From contig NZ_JAKKFH010000008.1 of NCBI RefSeq assembly GCF_022230925.1, forward strand, positions 310,001 through 374,000: 64,000 nucleotides of DNA, in the 5' to 3' direction. Shown piece by piece: positions 18,135 to 26,694 of this stretch. A model generated the notes under the pieces. It had not been told where the DNA came from. It did not search any database and worked only from the letters and a program-made list of their open reading frames with translations. Positions within the stretch are counted from its first letter, which is position 1. Each line of letters opens with the position of its first letter. Source of the stretch: Micromonospora alfalfae. Lineage in GTDB: Bacteria > Actinomycetota > Actinomycetes > Mycobacteriales > Micromonosporaceae. A program made the translations under genes and the position numbers.

Positions 18135-18164
18135 GAGCGGCCGTCCGGGTTGGGGCGGCCGCTC
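18135..18164 (+). terminator. Hairpin after the GH43/beta-helix operon
   Basis: Perfect arms GAGCGGCCG (18135-18143) and CGGCCGCTC (18156-18164) lie ten bases after the stop codon. Confidence 0.65.
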
Positions 18165-18244
18165 TCGGTCGGATCGTGGTTGGCGCTTCGGTCCTGGCCG
18201 GTCGTGGGTTTCGTCGGCTGTCGCTCGCGGGTAGCGGATGGTCC

Positions 18245-18769
18245 ATGAACCGCAATCTCGTCAAGGCTCTCCAGGTCGCGTGGGAGTTGCCGGAGTTCCG
18301 CTCCGGGGTGCGACACGTCGTCGATCTCGAGGAGATTGCGGGGCTGCTGGCCACACTGTCCGTCCCGGACCATGACCACGAGGTGGAGCGCAGCCTGCTG
18401 AGCCTGCTGCGGTCCGCCCTGGACACTGTCGAAATTCGGGAAGCGGTCTTGCTGCTGCTGGAGCAGGACGAGGTGCGCAGGCCGCTCGTCGCGGCGGCGG
18501 TGGAGCCGCTGGCGGACCGGCCGGGTCAGGCTGCCGCCATCGCGTCCGCGGCGGAGGATCCTGTGGTGCGGCGTGAGGTGCGGGCGGTGCTGGCCCGCGC
18601 CAAGGTGCGTGAGCTGATCTGGCAGGCGATCGAGAACCAGCTGAGCGACAACCGGCTCGGCCTGATCCGCCGGGCGGCGGTGCTGTTCGTGTGGCACCCG
18701 CGCGTCCGGCGTCTCGCGTGGGCGGTGCGCCGGCACGGCGTGTTGCGGGAACTACGCCGCAAGCAGTGA
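18245..18769 (+). CDS. Hypothetical helical protein
   Basis: A 174-residue protein I do not recognise. The start at 18245 (MNRNLVKALQVAWELPEF) is preferred over an in-frame start 69 bases upstream because the extension is unlike the rest. It is predicted to be largely alpha-helical, with HEAT-like alternation of Leu-rich helices (VERSLLSLLRSALDTVEIREA; EDPVVRREVRAVLARAKVRE) and a basic C-terminus (LRELRRKQ). No signal peptide is visible. It lies alone between two secreted CAZyme genes. Confidence 0.65.
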   Translation: MNRNLVKALQVAWELPEFRSGVRHVVDLEEIAGLLATLSVPDHDHEVERSLLSLLRSALDTVEIREAVLLLLEQDEVRRPLVAAAVEPLADRPGQAAAIASAAEDPVVRREVRAVLARAKVRELIWQAIENQLSDNRLGLIRRAAVLFVWHPRVRRLAWAVRRHGVLRELRRKQ

Positions 18770-18802
18770 TCCACACCCGCCGATGCCAGAGGCGTAACAA
18801 TT

Positions 18803-18818
18803 CTGTTAGCGTTAACAG
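18803..18818. promoter_or_regulatory. LacI-type palindrome upstream of the GH30 xylanase
   Basis: CTGTTAGCGTTAACAG; seven of eight arm pairs match. The TGTTAGCGTTAACA core is identical to the site before the three-CAZyme operon at 56422. Confidence 0.7.
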
Positions 18819-18950
18819 TTATGACGATCAATCGGGGCCGGAGTGGTCGTCGGGATCACGGTCAACCCCGTGACAGCGCAGCAGACCGGTGCCGACCGGG
18901 CCAACGGCGCCGAGAAGGCGCGCACCACCACCACCCAGGAGGACACGACA

Positions 18951-20690
18951 ATGACGCAAGATCAGAATGAGCAGGTGACCGGCGAACGGAAAACGCTGAC
19001 CCGGCGAACCGTTTTGACGACCATGGGGGCCGTACCGGTCGCAGCGGTAGCGACGGTCGTGGGGGCCACCGAAGCCCTTGCCGCACCGGCGAGCATCAAC
19101 CCGTCGGCAACGCGGCAGACGATCCGAGGCTTCGGCGCCATGGCCCACGCGGCCTGGATCGGCGACCTGACCGCTGCCCAACGGGACACGGCGTTCGGCA
19201 CCGGCGAGGGCCGACTCGGGTTCTCCCTGCTGCGGATCCCCGTCAACGAGAACCAGGCGGACTGGAGCCGCGATCTGGCGACCGCGCAGCGCGCTGTCGC
19301 CCTCGGAGCCACCGTCTTCGCATCGCCGTGGAACCCGCCGGCCAGCATGATCGAGACCTTCACCCGCGGCAACCAGACCAACGCGAGGCGGCTCCGATAC
19401 AGCTCGTACGGCGCCTACGCCACGCACCTGAACGACTTCACCGCCCACATGCGCAACAACGGGGTGAACCTGTACGGCATATCGGTGCAGAACGAGCCGG
19501 ACTACGCGGCCGAGTGGACGTGGTGGACGTCCACGGAAATGCTCCGGTTCCTGCGGGAGAACGCCGGCTCGATCAGCACCAGGGTCATCGCACCGGAGTC
19601 CTTCCAGTACGTGAAGTCAGTGTCGGACCCGATCCTCAACGACTCCGCGGCACTCGCCAACGTGGACATCATCGGCGCCCACCTCTACGGCACGTCGTAC
19701 GCCAACTTCCCCTACCCACTCTTCAAGCAGAAGGGCGCGGGCAAGGAACTCTGGATGACGGAGGTCTACTACCCCAACAGCAACACCAACTCGGGTGACG
19801 CCTGGCCCGAGGCGCTCGACGTGGGGGAACACGTCCACCGCGCCATGGTGGACGCGGAGTTCCAGGCGTACGTCTGGTGGTATCTCCGGCGCAGTTACGG
19901 CCCCATGCGGGAGGACGGCCAGATCAGCAAGCGCGGTGCCATGATGGCGCACTTCGCCAGGTTCGTCCGCCCAGGGTACGTACGCATCGACGCGACGGCG
20001 AACCCCGCGTCGAACGTCTACGTCTCGGCGTACCGAGGTGGCGACACAGTCGTCATCGTCGCCATCAACAAGAACACCTCGTCGGTGAGCCAGCAGTTCA
20101 CACTGTCCAACGCCACAGCCTCCGGCAGTGTCTCGAACTGGCTGACCGACGGGAGCAGGACCGTCGCACCCCAGGGCGCGCTCAGCATGTCGAACGGCTC
20201 GCTCACCGTCACGCTGCCCGCCCGAAGCGTGATGACCTTCGTGACCAGCGTGAGCGCCACCACCCCCGGCGACACCTACAAGCTGGTGAACGTCGACACC
20301 GGCCTGGTGCTTGGCGTGCAGAACATGTCCACCGCCGATGGCGGCCTGGCGGTGGTGTGGGGTGACAGCGGCACCGCCGACCACAACTGGGTCCGGATCA
20401 CCGACGGCAGCGCGTTCCGGTTCCGCAACGTCAACAGCGGCAAGGTCCTCGGCGTCGAGAACATGTCGACCGCCGACAACGCCCGCGTCCTGCAGTGGAG
20501 CGACAACGGCACCGCCGACCATCGCTGGACCCTGGTGGCCAACAGCGACGGTTCCTACCGGATCCGTAACGTCAACAGCGGCAAGGTGCTCGCCATCCTC
20601 AACGGGTCCAGCACCTGGGGAGCCCAGGCCGTCCAGTACGCCGACAACGGCAGCACCAGGAACAACTGGCGCCTGACCCCGGTCGGCTGA
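18951..20690 (+). CDS. Tat-exported GH30_8 glucuronoxylan endoxylanase with ricin-B domain
   Basis: A 579-residue secreted xylanase. AGGAGG precedes the start at 18951. The N-terminus carries a twin-arginine signal (LTRRTVLTTMGAVPVAA). Residues 45-430 closely follow the XynC-type GH30 subfamily 8: acid/base Glu in SVQNEPDYAAEWTWW, nucleophile Glu in ELWMTEVYYPNSNTNS, plus AYVWWYLRRSYGPMREDG, and the beta side domain VYVSAYRGGDTVVIVAINK. This subfamily cuts xylan next to methylglucuronic acid branches. Residues 437-579 are a ricin-B-like repeat domain (NVDTGLVLGV; NVNSGKVLGV; NVNSGKVLAI). A TGTTAGCGTTAACA palindrome lies 133 bases upstream, and a hairpin terminator follows. Confidence 0.92.
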   Translation: MTQDQNEQVTGERKTLTRRTVLTTMGAVPVAAVATVVGATEALAAPASINPSATRQTIRGFGAMAHAAWIGDLTAAQRDTAFGTGEGRLGFSLLRIPVNENQADWSRDLATAQRAVALGATVFASPWNPPASMIETFTRGNQTNARRLRYSSYGAYATHLNDFTAHMRNNGVNLYGISVQNEPDYAAEWTWWTSTEMLRFLRENAGSISTRVIAPESFQYVKSVSDPILNDSAALANVDIIGAHLYGTSYANFPYPLFKQKGAGKELWMTEVYYPNSNTNSGDAWPEALDVGEHVHRAMVDAEFQAYVWWYLRRSYGPMREDGQISKRGAMMAHFARFVRPGYVRIDATANPASNVYVSAYRGGDTVVIVAINKNTSSVSQQFTLSNATASGSVSNWLTDGSRTVAPQGALSMSNGSLTVTLPARSVMTFVTSVSATTPGDTYKLVNVDTGLVLGVQNMSTADGGLAVVWGDSGTADHNWVRITDGSAFRFRNVNSGKVLGVENMSTADNARVLQWSDNGTADHRWTLVANSDGSYRIRNVNSGKVLAILNGSSTWGAQAVQYADNGSTRNNWRLTPVG

Positions 20691-20697
20691 CAGTCAC

Positions 20698-20734
20698 CGG
20701 CTCCGGGTCGACCTCCACGGCCGGCCCGGAGCCG
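20698..20734. terminator. Hairpin between GH30 and esterase genes
   Basis: Arms CGGCTCCGGG (20698-20707) and CCCGGAGCCG (20725-20734) are perfectly complementary and can serve both convergent genes. Confidence 0.65.
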
Positions 20735-20759
20735 TGCTTCCGCCTCGCCGACCAGCAGA

Positions 20760-22025
20760 TCACCGACGGCAGCGGGCCATCCACTGCCAGATGTGGGTGC
20801 CGTTGAGACTCGGGTCGTTGCGGGCCACGTAGATCCAGGACCAGTGACCGGGGAACTGGTAGCCGTCCCAGACGACGTGGTCGTACAGGCTGACCAGTGA
20901 TCCCGGGATGAGGTCGTGGGCGTGGATCGTGTTGGTCTCGGGTGGCACCGTGTCGTCGTCGCGCGAGGTGACCAACCAGGTCGGGGTCCGAATCTGCGCC
21001 AACTCCGCGTCGGTGATCAGCGGCGGGCCCTCCCCGCTGAGCGGCTCGACGACACCGCAGATCGGCACCGAGGCGGCGAACAGGTCGGGGTAGGTCGAGG
21101 TCATCTCCAGGGACATGTAGCCGCCGTTGCTGCAACCGACCACGTAGATCCGGTCCGGGTCGACACGCTCGCGGCGTACGAGGTCCCGGATGATCTCGCG
21201 GATCAGCGGGGCGAACCGGGGGCCGTCCTCCATCCAGTAGGAGGTGCTCTGCGGAGCGACGACGTACGCGCCGGAGAAGATCCGCTGGGCCTGTGGGGTG
21301 GCGAAGCCGAGCGCTCCCCGGTTGGCGCGCAGCGTGGTCTCGTTGTCGTAGTAGTCGTCCGGCAGCGAGGCGCCCTCGCCGCCACCGTGCAGCCAGACGA
21401 TCAGCGGCCGCCGGCCGTGTCGGGGCGAGTGGTCGGGCGAGAACAGCCGGTACTTCATACCCGAGCCCGAGACGTGGTAGCTGAAGGCGTCCACCTCCGG
21501 GTTCGACAGCCCTGCCTGCACGAAGCGGCTGATGGTCATCGGCGAGCCGTGACGTCGAACGATCGGGGTGTTCTGGGTGATGGTGTAGACGAGGTCCAGC
21601 CGGACGTTGCGGCCCCTGCTCAGGATGTAGCCGAGGGTCCCACCGCCGGGTTGGCCCTCGGCGTGGCTCAACTCCAGCACGATGTTGCCGTGCCGGTCGA
21701 GCCGGGCCGCGGTCACCGTGCGGTCCAGGTCGTACTCGCTGAAGATCTGGTCGCCGGAAGCGATCGGGATCGGGCTGGTGGCCTTGGCGTGCACCGTGAA
21801 CGTGCCGGGGGTCAGCCCGGCCGGGTCGATCGACCCGAGCCGGCGGGTGTCGAGGGTGACCGAGGTGACCTGCTCACCGCCGTCGAGCGTTGTCGCGTCG
21901 AGGGTGAAGCTCACGCTGGTGGGATGGTTTCCACCGGCGTGGGCGGCGACGCCGGGCAGGGCCAGGCCGATGGCGGCACCGGCTCCACCGGCCAGGACGG
22001 TGCGACGAGTGACGGACGTGGACAT
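20760..22025 (-). CDS. Tat-exported alpha/beta-hydrolase (LpqC/CE1-like esterase)
   Basis: A 421-residue secreted serine esterase. The Tat signal is at the start (VTRRTVLAGGAGAAIGLALP). Residues 35-165 form an immunoglobulin-like N-terminal domain (LDATTLDGGEQVTSVTLDTR). Residues 185-421 form an alpha/beta hydrolase: oxyanion loop LIVWLHGGGEG, nucleophile elbow GCSNGGYM, a downstream Asp in DDDTVPPET and a late His in PGHWSWIY. It resembles PHB-depolymerase-like, feruloyl and acetylxylan esterases of family CE1. Its position convergent with the GH30 xylanase makes deacetylation or deferuloylation of xylan a reasonable guess, not proven. Confidence 0.8.
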   Translation of the reverse strand: MSTSVTRRTVLAGGAGAAIGLALPGVAAHAGGNHPTSVSFTLDATTLDGGEQVTSVTLDTRRLGSIDPAGLTPGTFTVHAKATSPIPIASGDQIFSEYDLDRTVTAARLDRHGNIVLELSHAEGQPGGGTLGYILSRGRNVRLDLVYTITQNTPIVRRHGSPMTISRFVQAGLSNPEVDAFSYHVSGSGMKYRLFSPDHSPRHGRRPLIVWLHGGGEGASLPDDYYDNETTLRANRGALGFATPQAQRIFSGAYVVAPQSTSYWMEDGPRFAPLIREIIRDLVRRERVDPDRIYVVGCSNGGYMSLEMTSTYPDLFAASVPICGVVEPLSGEGPPLITDAELAQIRTPTWLVTSRDDDTVPPETNTIHAHDLIPGSLVSLYDHVVWDGYQFPGHWSWIYVARNDPSLNGTHIWQWMARCRR

Positions 22026-22176
22026 GCGGGCCCCCGATACCTTGCGATGTAGAAGCTCATCGATGGCATCTCAACGTAACGTCGCGGAGATCCGCTGGCA
22101 ACCGCTGCCGGCACGGCCACCCGGTGGTCACCGGTCGTACTTTGGGAGGATCTGGAGTCGCACCACCGTTCGTACG

Positions 22177-23325
22177 ATGGATCCCATGCACCCTCGCCTG
22201 CGCGCGGTGTTTGCCGAGCCGCGGGTCTCCCCCACCCCGACCCGGGTGTGGCGCGACTGGGCGGTGATCGCGGTCCTCGCGCCGGCGATCGTGGTGGAAG
22301 GAATCTTCCGACCCGATCTGCCCTGGCGGGTGGGCTGCGTCGTCGTCGCGCTCGCGCTGCTGCCCACGATCCTGTGGCGGCGGACCAAACCGCTCGCGAT
22401 GGTGGCGATCGCGTTCGGCTGCACGACTGTCGCCCCGTACGTGCTGCCCGGTGATCCCTGCCAGCTGTTCACGGCGAGCTTCCTGGTCCTCCTGGTCTAC
22501 GCGCTGTTCCGCTGGGGCTCCGGCCGGGACGCCGTGCTCGGTTCGTTCTTCGTGGTGGCCAAGGTGACCGCCGCCGGCCTGGTCGGCTCGATCGACGGTG
22601 GCGAACTGGTCGCCGGCTTCGCGGTGATGTTCGCCGCCGCCACGCTGGGTGTCGCCATCCGCTTCCGCGCCGCCGCCCGGCTGCGCGAGCTCGATCGGGT
22701 GAAGCTGTTGGAGCGGGAACGGCTCGCCCGCGACCTGCACGACACGGTGGCCCACCACGTGTCGGCGATGGCGATCCGCGCCCAGGCCGGCATCGCCGCG
22801 TCGGCCAGCCAGCCGGGTGCCGCCGTCGAGGCGCTGCACACCATCGAGGCCGAGGCGTCCCGGGCGCTTGCCGAGATGCGCGCGATGGTGCGTGTAATGC
22901 GCCGCGACCAGCCCGCCGACCTGGGGCCCAACCCGCAGGTCGCCGACATCGAGCGGCTCGCCGGCCAGTTCCGCACCGGGCCGGCCGTCGACGTGGATCT
23001 GCGCGGCGACCTCGGCGACCTGCCGCCCACTGTCGGCTCCGCGCTCTACCGGCTGGCGCAGGAGTCGGTCACCAACGCCCGTCGTCACGCTCGCCACGCC
23101 ACCCGCATCGAGGTCAGCGTCGCGGCCGACGACACGTCCGTGCGGCTGCGGGTCAGCGACGACGGCGAAACCGGCGCCGCCCGCCCGACCGGCTTCCCCG
23201 GTTTCGGCCTGGTGGGCATGATGGAGCGCGCCGACCTGCTCGGCGGCACCTGCCAGGCCGGCCCCAACCCCGACCGCGGGTGGACCGTCACGGCCGTGCT
23301 TCCGCGGGAGGGGGTCGGCGCGTGA
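22177..23325 (+). CDS. LuxR-system sensor histidine kinase (HisKA_3)
   Basis: A 382-residue NarL-type sensor kinase. About four to five transmembrane helices fill residues 25-150. The dimerisation helix carries the phospho-acceptor His in ERLARDLHDTVAHHVSAM. The HATPase domain has the N-box in LYRLAQESVTNARRHA and the G-box in FPGFGLVGMMERADLLGG. There is no large extracellular sensor domain, so it probably senses membrane or intramembrane signals. The start may be 22177 or the ATG nine bases later. Its stop overlaps the regulator start (GTGA). Confidence 0.88.
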   Translation: MDPMHPRLRAVFAEPRVSPTPTRVWRDWAVIAVLAPAIVVEGIFRPDLPWRVGCVVVALALLPTILWRRTKPLAMVAIAFGCTTVAPYVLPGDPCQLFTASFLVLLVYALFRWGSGRDAVLGSFFVVAKVTAAGLVGSIDGGELVAGFAVMFAAATLGVAIRFRAAARLRELDRVKLLERERLARDLHDTVAHHVSAMAIRAQAGIAASASQPGAAVEALHTIEAEASRALAEMRAMVRVMRRDQPADLGPNPQVADIERLAGQFRTGPAVDVDLRGDLGDLPPTVGSALYRLAQESVTNARRHARHATRIEVSVAADDTSVRLRVSDDGETGAARPTGFPGFGLVGMMERADLLGGTCQAGPNPDRGWTVTAVLPREGVGA

Positions 23326-23984
23326 CGGTTCGCGTGCTGGTGGCGGACGACCAGGAGATCGTCCGCACCGGCCTCACCATCATCCTGAACACGCAGCCCG
23401 GCATCGAGGTCGTCGGTGGGGCCGGCGACGGCCGGCAGGCGGTCGAGCTCGCCCGGCGGCTCCGACCCGACGTGTGCCTGTTCGACATCCGGATGCCGGG
23501 CATGGACGGCATCGAAGCCACCAGGGCGCTCGCCGGGCCGGCGGTCCCGGAGCCGCTCGCGGTGGTCGTCATCACGACCTTCGACCTCGACGAGTACGTG
23601 TACGCGGCGCTGCGAGCCGGCGCCCGCGGCTTCCTGCTCAAGGAGGCCGGTCCCGACCTGCTCAGCCAGGCCGTGCACGCCGCCGCCAACGGGGACGCGC
23701 TGATCGCGCCGAGCGTCACCACCCGGCTGCTGAAGGCGTTCGCCGACGCCGATCCGGCCGCGCCGCGCCAGCAGCCCGTCGAAGCGCTCACCGACCGGGA
23801 GGAACAGGTCCTGGTCGCCGTCGCGCGGGGACGCACCAACCAGGAGATCGCCGACGAGCTCTACATCACGTTGAGCACTGTCAAGTCGCACGTCACCAGC
23901 CTGATGACCAAGCTGGGGGTGCGTAACCGGGTCGAGGTGGCGATGTGGGCGTACGAGACCAACCGCCGCCGACGGCACTGGTGA
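23322..23984 (+). CDS. NarL/LuxR-family response regulator
   Basis: A 220-residue response regulator starting with GTG at 23322, overlapping the kinase stop by four bases. The receiver domain (1-120) has the acidic pair DDQE, the phosphorylated Asp in CLFDIRMPG, the conserved Thr in VITTFD and Lys in LLKEAG. The C-terminal LuxR helix-turn-helix is LTDREEQVLVAVARG followed by TNQEIADELYITLSTVKSHV. It is the partner of the overlapping kinase. The target genes are unknown. Confidence 0.9.
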   Translation: MTVRVLVADDQEIVRTGLTIILNTQPGIEVVGGAGDGRQAVELARRLRPDVCLFDIRMPGMDGIEATRALAGPAVPEPLAVVVITTFDLDEYVYAALRAGARGFLLKEAGPDLLSQAVHAAANGDALIAPSVTTRLLKAFADADPAAPRQQPVEALTDREEQVLVAVARGRTNQEIADELYITLSTVKSHVTSLMTKLGVRNRVEVAMWAYETNRRRRHW

Positions 23985-24082
23985 GCGCCGGAAGTACGAC
24001 GACGGCGTGCGACCATGGGCCGACCCGATCGCGGCCCATGTGCCGATGAGCGGGGACGGGTGCGGCGTCCACCATCGATGGC

Positions 24083-24727
24083 ATGACGATGCGCGAGTGG
24101 CGGCTACCGGCCGCGTTGATCCTGCTGGGCCTGATACCGATGCTCGCCGGCGCGGGGCGGCTCACCGAGTTGGGCAGCGGAGCGGAGGTCACCGCGGCGA
24201 ACGCACGCTTCGTCGCCGATCCGCTGCCTGTGGTGCTGCACATCGTCGGCGCGGTGGTGTACACGATCCTCGGCGCGTTCCAGTTCGTACCCCGTCTGCG
24301 CCGGCACGGCTGGCACCGCCGGGCCGGCCGGGTGCTCGTCCCCTGTGGGCTGACTGTCGCGTTCACCGGGCTGTGGATGGCCTTCGCGTACGACCTGCCG
24401 GCCCATGACAACGACGTGCTCGCCGGTATGCGGCTCGTCTTCGGTTCGGCCATGGCCGGCTCGATCCTGGTCGGTCTCGCCGCCGTGCTCCGCCGGGACA
24501 TCGCCCGGCACCGCAGGTGGATGGTGCGCGGCTACGCGATCGGCCTCGGCGCCGGCACCCAGGCGTTCACCCACGCGCCGTACCTCATCGCGACCGGCGA
24601 GCAGCCCGACGGGAACCTCCGGGCCGGGCTGGTGGTCGCCGGCTGGTTGATCAACCTTGCGGTGGCTGAGTGGTACCTGCGCCGTCCGGCGCGGGTCGTC
24701 ACCGCGCCGGCCCTCAAGCCGAGCTGA
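24083..24727 (+). CDS. DUF2306 membrane protein
   Basis: A 214-residue membrane protein with about six helices and the DUF2306 pattern: conserved His residues in VVLHIVGAVVYTILGAFQF, RRHGWHRRAGRVLVP and RHRRWMVRGYA. The His placement suggests a haem or metal role, but none is established. It ends 14 bases inside the convergent pcaR gene. Confidence 0.75.
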   Translation: MTMREWRLPAALILLGLIPMLAGAGRLTELGSGAEVTAANARFVADPLPVVLHIVGAVVYTILGAFQFVPRLRRHGWHRRAGRVLVPCGLTVAFTGLWMAFAYDLPAHDNDVLAGMRLVFGSAMAGSILVGLAAVLRRDIARHRRWMVRGYAIGLGAGTQAFTHAPYLIATGEQPDGNLRAGLVVAGWLINLAVAEWYLRRPARVVTAPALKPS

Positions 24728-25541
24728 GCCCGAGCCCGCCGGCAGTCGGTGACCGGCTCAGGCCGCCCCGGATGTCCTCCTCGATCCGCTTTGCGGCGGC
24801 CAGCAGCGGCGGGAGCAGCTCTCGACGGATCATCTCGAAGGACCCCCGGCTGGCGTGCGCGGAGACGTTCACCGCGGCGATCACCGACCCGTTCTCGCCG
24901 TGGATCGGCGCGGCCACCGAACGCAGCCCCTCCTCCAACTCCTGGTCCACGATGGCGTACCCCTGAGCGGCGATCTTCGTCAGGACGGCGCGCAGCTTGG
25001 CCGGGTCGGTGACGGTACGCCGGGTCAGCGGCCGCAGTTGCGCGGTGGCGAGGTAGTCGTCCAGCCACTCCACCGGTTGCGCGGCGAGCAGCACCCGGCC
25101 CATGGAGGTGGCGTACGCGGGGAACCGGGTGCCGACGCTGATCCCCACGGTCATGATCCGCTTGGTGGGCACGCGGGCGACGTAGACCACCTCGTCGCCG
25201 TCTAGCACCGACACCGAGCAGGACTCGTGCACCTGCGCGACCAGCGCCTCCATGTGCCGCTGCGCGACCTCGGGCAGGCTCAGACTGGACAGGTAGGCGT
25301 ACCCGAGTTCGAGGATCCGGGCCCGCAGCGAGAAGAGCCGGCCGTCGGTGTGCACGTAGCCCAACTCGACCAGGGTGAGCAGGAACCGGCGCGCCGCGGC
25401 CCGGGTCAACCCGGTCCGCCTGGCCACCTCGCTGAGCGTGAGCTGCGGATGTTCGCCGTCGAACGCCCGGATCACCGCGAGGCCGCGCTCCAGCGACTGA
25501 ACGAACTCCGGCGACCTCGTCGCCTCCTCGCTCACGCTCAC
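24714..25541 (-). CDS. pcaR: IclR-family regulator of the pca operon
   Basis: A 275-residue IclR-type regulator, last gene of the pca operon. The winged helix (residues 12-75) contains LTLSEVARRTGLTRAAARRFL, and the ligand-binding domain has TSMGRVLLA and YAIVDQELEEGLRSVAAPI, typical of the PcaR/PcaU/PobR branch, which senses 3-oxoadipate or protocatechuate. GTG start at 25541 overlaps the pcaC stop (GTGA). Two 15-base palindromes upstream of pcaI and of the divergent aldehyde dehydrogenase gene are its probable operators. Encoding the regulator at the operon end implies feedback control. Confidence 0.85.
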   Translation of the reverse strand: MSVSEEATRSPEFVQSLERGLAVIRAFDGEHPQLTLSEVARRTGLTRAAARRFLLTLVELGYVHTDGRLFSLRARILELGYAYLSSLSLPEVAQRHMEALVAQVHESCSVSVLDGDEVVYVARVPTKRIMTVGISVGTRFPAYATSMGRVLLAAQPVEWLDDYLATAQLRPLTRRTVTDPAKLRAVLTKIAAQGYAIVDQELEEGLRSVAAPIHGENGSVIAAVNVSAHASRGSFEMIRRELLPPLLAAAKRIEEDIRGGLSRSPTAGGLGLSSA

Positions 25542-25918
25542 CCGCCCTCCTGCCGCAGGGTCTCCCGGGCCACAGTGAACGCCCGGTTCGCCGCCGGTAC
25601 ACCAGCGTAGACGCCGACCTGGAGCAGGACCTCCGCCACCTCCTCCGGGCTGAGCCCGTTGCGCAGCGCGGCCCGGACATGCATTGCCAACTCCTCGTCG
25701 TGGCGCAGGGTGGCGAGCACGGCGAGGGTGACGCAGCTACGGGTCCGTCGGTCGAGGCCCGGCCGGCTCCACACCTCCCCCCAGGCGTAGCGGGTGATGA
25801 AGTCCTGGAAGTCGGCGGTGAACTCGTCAGTGCCGGCGACCGCCCGGTCCACGTGCGCGTCACCCAGCACCTGTCGACGTACCGTCATGCCCGCCTCGTG
25901 CCGCTCGCTGTCGTTCAC
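25538..25918 (-). CDS. pcaC: 4-Carboxymuconolactone decarboxylase
   Basis: A 126-residue CMD-family protein converting 4-carboxymuconolactone to 3-oxoadipate enol-lactone. Family segments RRQVLGDAHVDRA at the N-terminus and LDRRTRSCVTLAVLATL, then HDEELAMHVRAALRNGLSPEEVAEV. In some actinomycetes PcaC is fused to PcaD as PcaL; here they are separate but translationally coupled (GTG start overlaps the pcaD stop). Confidence 0.93.
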   Translation of the reverse strand: MNDSERHEAGMTVRRQVLGDAHVDRAVAGTDEFTADFQDFITRYAWGEVWSRPGLDRRTRSCVTLAVLATLRHDEELAMHVRAALRNGLSPEEVAEVLLQVGVYAGVPAANRAFTVARETLRQEGG

Positions 25919-26694
25919 GCGTCACCTCGTCCCTCGTGGAAGTGCTCCAACAGGAGTCGGCACACCTGCTCGGGTTGCTCGACGTTGGCCAGGTGCGCCG
26001 CCGCGTCGACCACCGCCAGCCGGGCCCGTGGGATACGCCCCACGATCTCGCGGGCGTGCTCCACCGGGGTGGCCGGGTCGTCCGCGCCGGCGATGACGAG
26101 CGTCGGCGCGGCCACCCGGCCGAGGTCGGGTCGGAGGTCCATCGCGGCTATCGCCTCGCAGCAGGCGGCGTAGCCGGCCGACGGCGTCTCGGTCAGCATG
26201 GCGCGGTGGGTGCCGACCACCTCCGGCCGGGCGGCGGCGAAGCCCGTGGTGAACCAGCGGGCCACCACCGCGTCGGCGATCGCCGACAGACCGTCGGCCC
26301 GTACCGTCGCGGCTCGTGCCCGCCACTGCTCTGGTGGGCCGAGCGACGCCGACGTGCAGAGCAGCGCCAGCCGCCGCACCCGGTCGGGCGCGTACGCGGC
26401 GAGCCACATGCCCACCATGCCGCCGAGGGACAACCCCGCGTAGTGCACCCACGGCACGTCGAGGTCGTCCAGCGTCCGCAGCAGCTCCCGGCCCAGCAGG
26501 TCCAGCGTGTACGGCCCGGGCGGCACCGCCGAGCGGCCGTGGCCCAGGTGGTCGTATCGGATGACCCGAAACCGTTGGGCGAGCGCCGACACCTGGGGTT
26601 CCCACATCGCGGCGGCGGTGCCGAGGGAGCTGCCCAGCAGCAGCACCGGCGCGGCGGCCGGGCCGTCCACGGTGAGATGCAACCGGGTGGTCAT
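25915..26694 (-). CDS. pcaD: 3-Oxoadipate enol-lactonase
   Basis: A 259-residue alpha/beta hydrolase that opens 3-oxoadipate enol-lactone to 3-oxoadipate. The nucleophile elbow is GLSLGGMVG, with Asp in VIAGADDPATP and His in AAHLANVEQPE. The N-terminal LLGSSLGTAAAMWEPQ and YDHLGHGRS match PcaD. The ATG overlaps the pcaB stop (ATGA). Confidence 0.93.
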   Translation of the reverse strand: MTTRLHLTVDGPAAAPVLLLGSSLGTAAAMWEPQVSALAQRFRVIRYDHLGHGRSAVPPGPYTLDLLGRELLRTLDDLDVPWVHYAGLSLGGMVGMWLAAYAPDRVRRLALLCTSASLGPPEQWRARAATVRADGLSAIADAVVARWFTTGFAAARPEVVGTHRAMLTETPSAGYAACCEAIAAMDLRPDLGRVAAPTLVIAGADDPATPVEHAREIVGRIPRARLAVVDAAAHLANVEQPEQVCRLLLEHFHEGRGDA

